From positions 1 to 6,097 of the forward strand of contig JAUVUO010000085.1 of assembly GCA_030601015.1 (NCBI GenBank): DNA of 6,097 bases, read 5' to 3'. Below the pieces are notes generated by a model. It did not search any database, had not been told where the DNA came from, and saw only the letters and a program-made list of their open reading frames with translations. The first letter of the stretch is position 1. Each line of letters begins with the position of its first letter. Origin of the DNA: Candidatus Omnitrophota bacterium (lineage in GTDB: Bacteria; Omnitrophota; Gorgyraeia; Duberdicusellales; 4484-171). This document shows positions 4,372-6,097 of the stretch, one piece after another. The translations under genes and the position numbers were made by a program.

Positions 4372-5070
4372 TTAGAAATAATTTATACCAAAACTTTTTG
4401 TAAAAAAAGTTATAATGCTCTGCCAATCTTTTTCGAATATAGAAACAGGAACACTATGCCCGTACCCCTCATCAATTTTATATTTAAAATTTTTATCTAA
4501 TTCAGAAAACCAGCCTTTTAGTTTATATAAAGTTTGCATGGCACTATCCTTACTCCCTGAAATCATGTATGTTTTTGGCAATTTTACAGCGTCTTTTTTG
4601 GTGAAACCGCCAGGCAAATACCCTGCCGAAATCGCTAATGAGGATACTCTGTTATCTAAAGCAGCAACTTTAAGGGCTAAAGTTCCACCCAAAGAATAAC
4701 CAACTATTCCAATCCTGGATTTATCAGCGTTCGCAATATTTTCAGCATAATCAATCGTTTTTATAATAGTTTTAACCCAATTTTGTTTTTTACTTTCAAA
4801 ATAATGGACATTAATTGCTATTATACCTCTATTCATTAAATCAGTGGCAAACTTTTTATAGCGAATAGCTCTATCACCTTTTATACCCGCTGCTCCATGG
4901 ATTAATATAACTACAGGACGAATTTTTGGTACCGGATTATAAATATCTAAAGTTACTTTTTCATCATCATATTCCAATAAAGCAGAACTAACTCCTCTTC
5001 TCCATTCCGACACCCCTAAATTAAAAAAAATCAAAACAAAGAAAATACTCAATGAAACAAACTTTTTCAT
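4372..5070 (-). CDS. Exported alpha/beta hydrolase, dienelactone hydrolase family
   Basis: A 232-aa alpha/beta-hydrolase fold enzyme with all expected landmarks: oxyanion-hole H58-G-A-A-G; nucleophile elbow G124-Y-S126-L-G-G; Asp175 in SGSKDSAM; His205 in EGYGHSV. The predicted triad is Ser126-Asp175-His205. Classical dienelactone hydrolases use Cys as nucleophile; here it is Ser, as in many DLH-family esterases, so the substrate is open (ester or small lactone). The N-terminus (KK, then VSLSIFFVLIFFNLGVS) is a signal peptide or anchor, placing the enzyme outside the cytoplasm; a cleavage site near residue 21 is plausible but not strong. GGGAG lies 4 nt upstream of the ATG. Transposase debris lies just upstream, its terminal GGTGTCTGTCCCC only 30 nt before the start, so expression may depend on read-through from the isoaspartate methyltransferase gene or on a promoter I cannot see. 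Confidence 0.87.
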   Translation of the reverse strand: MKKFVSLSIFFVLIFFNLGVSEWRRGVSSALLEYDDEKVTLDIYNPVPKIRPVVILIHGAAGIKGDRAIRYKKFATDLMNRGIIAINVHYFESKKQNWVKTIIKTIDYAENIANADKSRIGIVGYSLGGTLALKVAALDNRVSSLAISAGYLPGGFTKKDAVKLPKTYMISGSKDSAMQTLYKLKGWFSELDKNFKYKIDEGYGHSVPVSIFEKDWQSIITFFTKSFGINYF

Positions 5071-5101
5071 TCTACTCCCTAAATGGAATATTTTTTTTAA
5101 A

Positions 5102-5118
5102 GGGGACAGACACCTTTT
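5102..5118 (-). repeat. Transposon-terminal GGTGTCTGTCCCC motif
   Basis: On the minus strand AAAAGGTGTCTGTCCCC follows one base after the end of the transposase-like tail (stop at 5119-5121). From memory, GGTGTCTGTCCCC and its inverse often border REP-associated tyrosine transposase genes in bacterial genomes. Only one copy is present here, consistent with a deleted element. Confidence 0.5.
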
Positions 5119-5298
5119 TCATGTATCTTTCTTCAGCCTCCCCTGCGGCAAAGACTTCAATGTTTTAAATCTGTAACAAATTTATCTGACCCTATAGCCA
5201 ACCCTTTATTTGTTTTTAATCTAATTCCATTTGTCATATCAGTGTCATTTTCTTTTAAATAACAATGCATCCGGAGATAATAAACATTTTGTTTTCAT
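5119..5298 (-). pseudogene. Remnant of a REP-associated tyrosine transposase (C-terminal tail)
   Basis: One minus-strand frame reads GIRLKTNKGLAIGSDKF then VTDLKH and a TGA (5157-5159). A second overlapping frame continues LKSLPQGRLKKDT to a TGA at 5119-5121. Joined by a frameshift they match the usual C-terminus of Y1/RAYT transposases (IR..TNKG.aLGsdkF...i...l...GRPkK). Upstream, a third frame begins at an ATG at 5298 with an SD (GGGAG) and reads MKTKCLLSPDALLFKRK before a TGA; its DALLF could be the Y.aLF segment of the same family. The catalytic HUH/Tyr domain is missing, so only about a quarter of the gene remains, with at least one frameshift. It cannot be active. It sits between the Pcm and hydrolase genes on the same strand and shows past mobile-element insertion and deletion. 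Recognition is from memory of the family pattern. Confidence 0.6.
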
Positions 5299-5327
5299 TT
5301 ACTCTCCCTTTTTAAGGTATTATTTTC

Positions 5328-6097
5328 TTATTGCTCTTTCACTCTTTTTCCAGTCATAGGCACAAACCTAACGGGAATGATATTTCTACTCTTTATGTTC
5401 GAGTTTATTTTCTCAAGTAACTTCAATTCCTGCCAAAGAGATCCTACCGGAATAACCATCTTTCCCCCCTCGGCTAATTGGTTAAGCAGAGGTTGGGGAA
5501 TATAAGGAGGCGCGCAGGTTACAATAATAGCATCGAAAGGAGCATGCTCTTCCCATCCGAGATAGCCATCGCCGCATTTGACAGTAACATTTCTATAGCC
5601 TAAATCCTTCAATATTTTTTCTGATTGTTCAGCTAAAGGTTTTAATATCTCAATAGTATAAACTTCTTTGGCCAATTCTGCTAATATTGCTGCCTGATAA
5701 CCAGAGCCGGTTCCAATCTCTAAAACTTTTTTATCACTATCTAAGTTTAATAATTCCGTCATTATAGCCACAATATATGGTTGGGAAATTGTCTGCCCTT
5801 CTCCAATAGGTAAAGGTTGGTCACTATAAGCCGAATTTTGAAGATGAACAGGGACAAACAGGTGTCTTTTAACTTTAAGCATAGCTTTTAACAGACGTTC
5901 ATCCTTAATGCCCCGATGTTTTATTTGGGTTTCTACCATATCTTGTCTTGCCTGTATAAAATGAGTTTGTTTCATAGAAAAATCCTTTTTATTATTAGGT
6001 AATCTATATACAATGGATGTATCTTTCTCCTGGGAATATTTTTTTGTGGTAGATGACAAATTGTTATTACAGCCCGATATAAAAAATAACCCTATCA
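5328..6097 (-). CDS. pcm: Protein-L-isoaspartate O-methyltransferase, probable lipoprotein form, 5' end beyond the window
   Basis: Methylates L-isoaspartyl residues of damaged proteins using S-adenosylmethionine, starting their repair to Asp. The PCMT domain is complete: MVETQIKHRGIKDERLLKAM, RHLFVP, TISQPYIVA, SAM motif I VLEIGTGSGYQAAILAEL, CGDGYLGW, and FDAIIVTCAPPYIPQPLLNQL. The frame has no stop up to the right edge and reads LFFISGC-NNNLSS at 6097-6047. Ile-Ser-Gly-Cys is a good lipobox, with a hydrophobic run before it that is cut by the window. A 38-residue polar linker separates the Cys from Met-Lys-Gln (ATG at 5975). This suggests a membrane-anchored extracytoplasmic Pcm. The alternative is a cytoplasmic start at ATG 5975, preceded by AAAAAGGA with 7-nt spacing, giving 215 aa, a normal Pcm length. 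Which start is used cannot be settled here; dual starts are possible. It ends in TAA, with transposase debris downstream. Confidence 0.9.
   Translation of the reverse strand, partial: IGLFFISGCNNNLSSTTKKYSQEKDTSIVYRLPNNKKDFSMKQTHFIQARQDMVETQIKHRGIKDERLLKAMLKVKRHLFVPVHLQNSAYSDQPLPIGEGQTISQPYIVAIMTELLNLDSDKKVLEIGTGSGYQAAILAELAKEVYTIEILKPLAEQSEKILKDLGYRNVTVKCGDGYLGWEEHAPFDAIIVTCAPPYIPQPLLNQLAEGGKMVIPVGSLWQELKLLEKINSNIKSRNIIPVRFVPMTGKRVKEQ

Noticed and set aside
4415..4699. 94-codon plus-strand frame within the hydrolase gene
   Set aside because: It is antisense to the catalytic core of the hydrolase and has no SD or family signature.
5836..5865. Apparent second copy of the transposon border motif (AAAGACACCTGTTTGTCCC on the minus strand) inside pcm
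   Set aside because: It is an imperfect match and encodes the conserved RHLFVP segment of PCMT, so the resemblance is coincidental.

Overview
This is an AT-rich window (roughly 30% GC by eye) from a bacterium that uses the standard code and mostly Shine-Dalgarno-led genes. Signal peptides, a lipobox, PilZ c-di-GMP receptors and short charged or secreted orphan proteins suggest an uncultured Gram-negative-type lineage. The style recalls Omnitrophota/Elusimicrobiota-like genomes, but there is no rRNA or marker here to prove it.

Layout: (1) 30-335 (-) is a short, Lys-rich conserved-type protein with a strong SD and a plausible promoter whose -35 overlaps a perfect 22-bp palindrome. (2) 806-1030 (-) is a 74-aa secreted protein. 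Its frame stays open for 94 more codons after its TGA (to a TAG at 521-523), with no conventional start codon in that stretch. (3) 1031-1263 is a divergent intergenic region with palindromes and a LacI/CcpA-type operator-like 14-mer. (4) 1264-1608 and 1715-2071 (+) are two tandem single-domain PilZ proteins; the second has an altered second c-di-GMP motif. (5) 2072-2677 is 606 bp without a credible gene. It holds a GC-richer composite repeat with terminal inverted repeats, two diverged copies of a small palindromic repeat, a possible terminator and a TATAAT box. (6) 2678-3838 (+) is a THUMP-domain class I RNA methyltransferase of the RlmL/UPF0020 family, followed by a probable terminator. (7) 3931-4125 (-) is a small two-CxxC zinc-ribbon protein. 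(8) 4372-5070 (-) is an exported alpha/beta hydrolase of dienelactone hydrolase type. (9) 5102-5298 (-) holds the decayed C-terminal tail of what looks like a REP-associated tyrosine transposase and its terminal GGTGTCTGTCCCC sequence. (10) 5328-6097 (-) is a protein-L-isoaspartate O-methyltransferase whose frame runs off the right edge through a lipobox, suggesting an extracytoplasmic lipoprotein form.

The genes do not form one obvious pathway. The PilZ pair is probably a small c-di-GMP response unit. The isoaspartate methyltransferase and the exported hydrolase lie on the same strand, separated by transposase debris. The most unusual points are the lipobox on the Pcm frame, the long open frame beyond the TGA of the secreted protein, and the regulatory palindromes upstream of the small genes.
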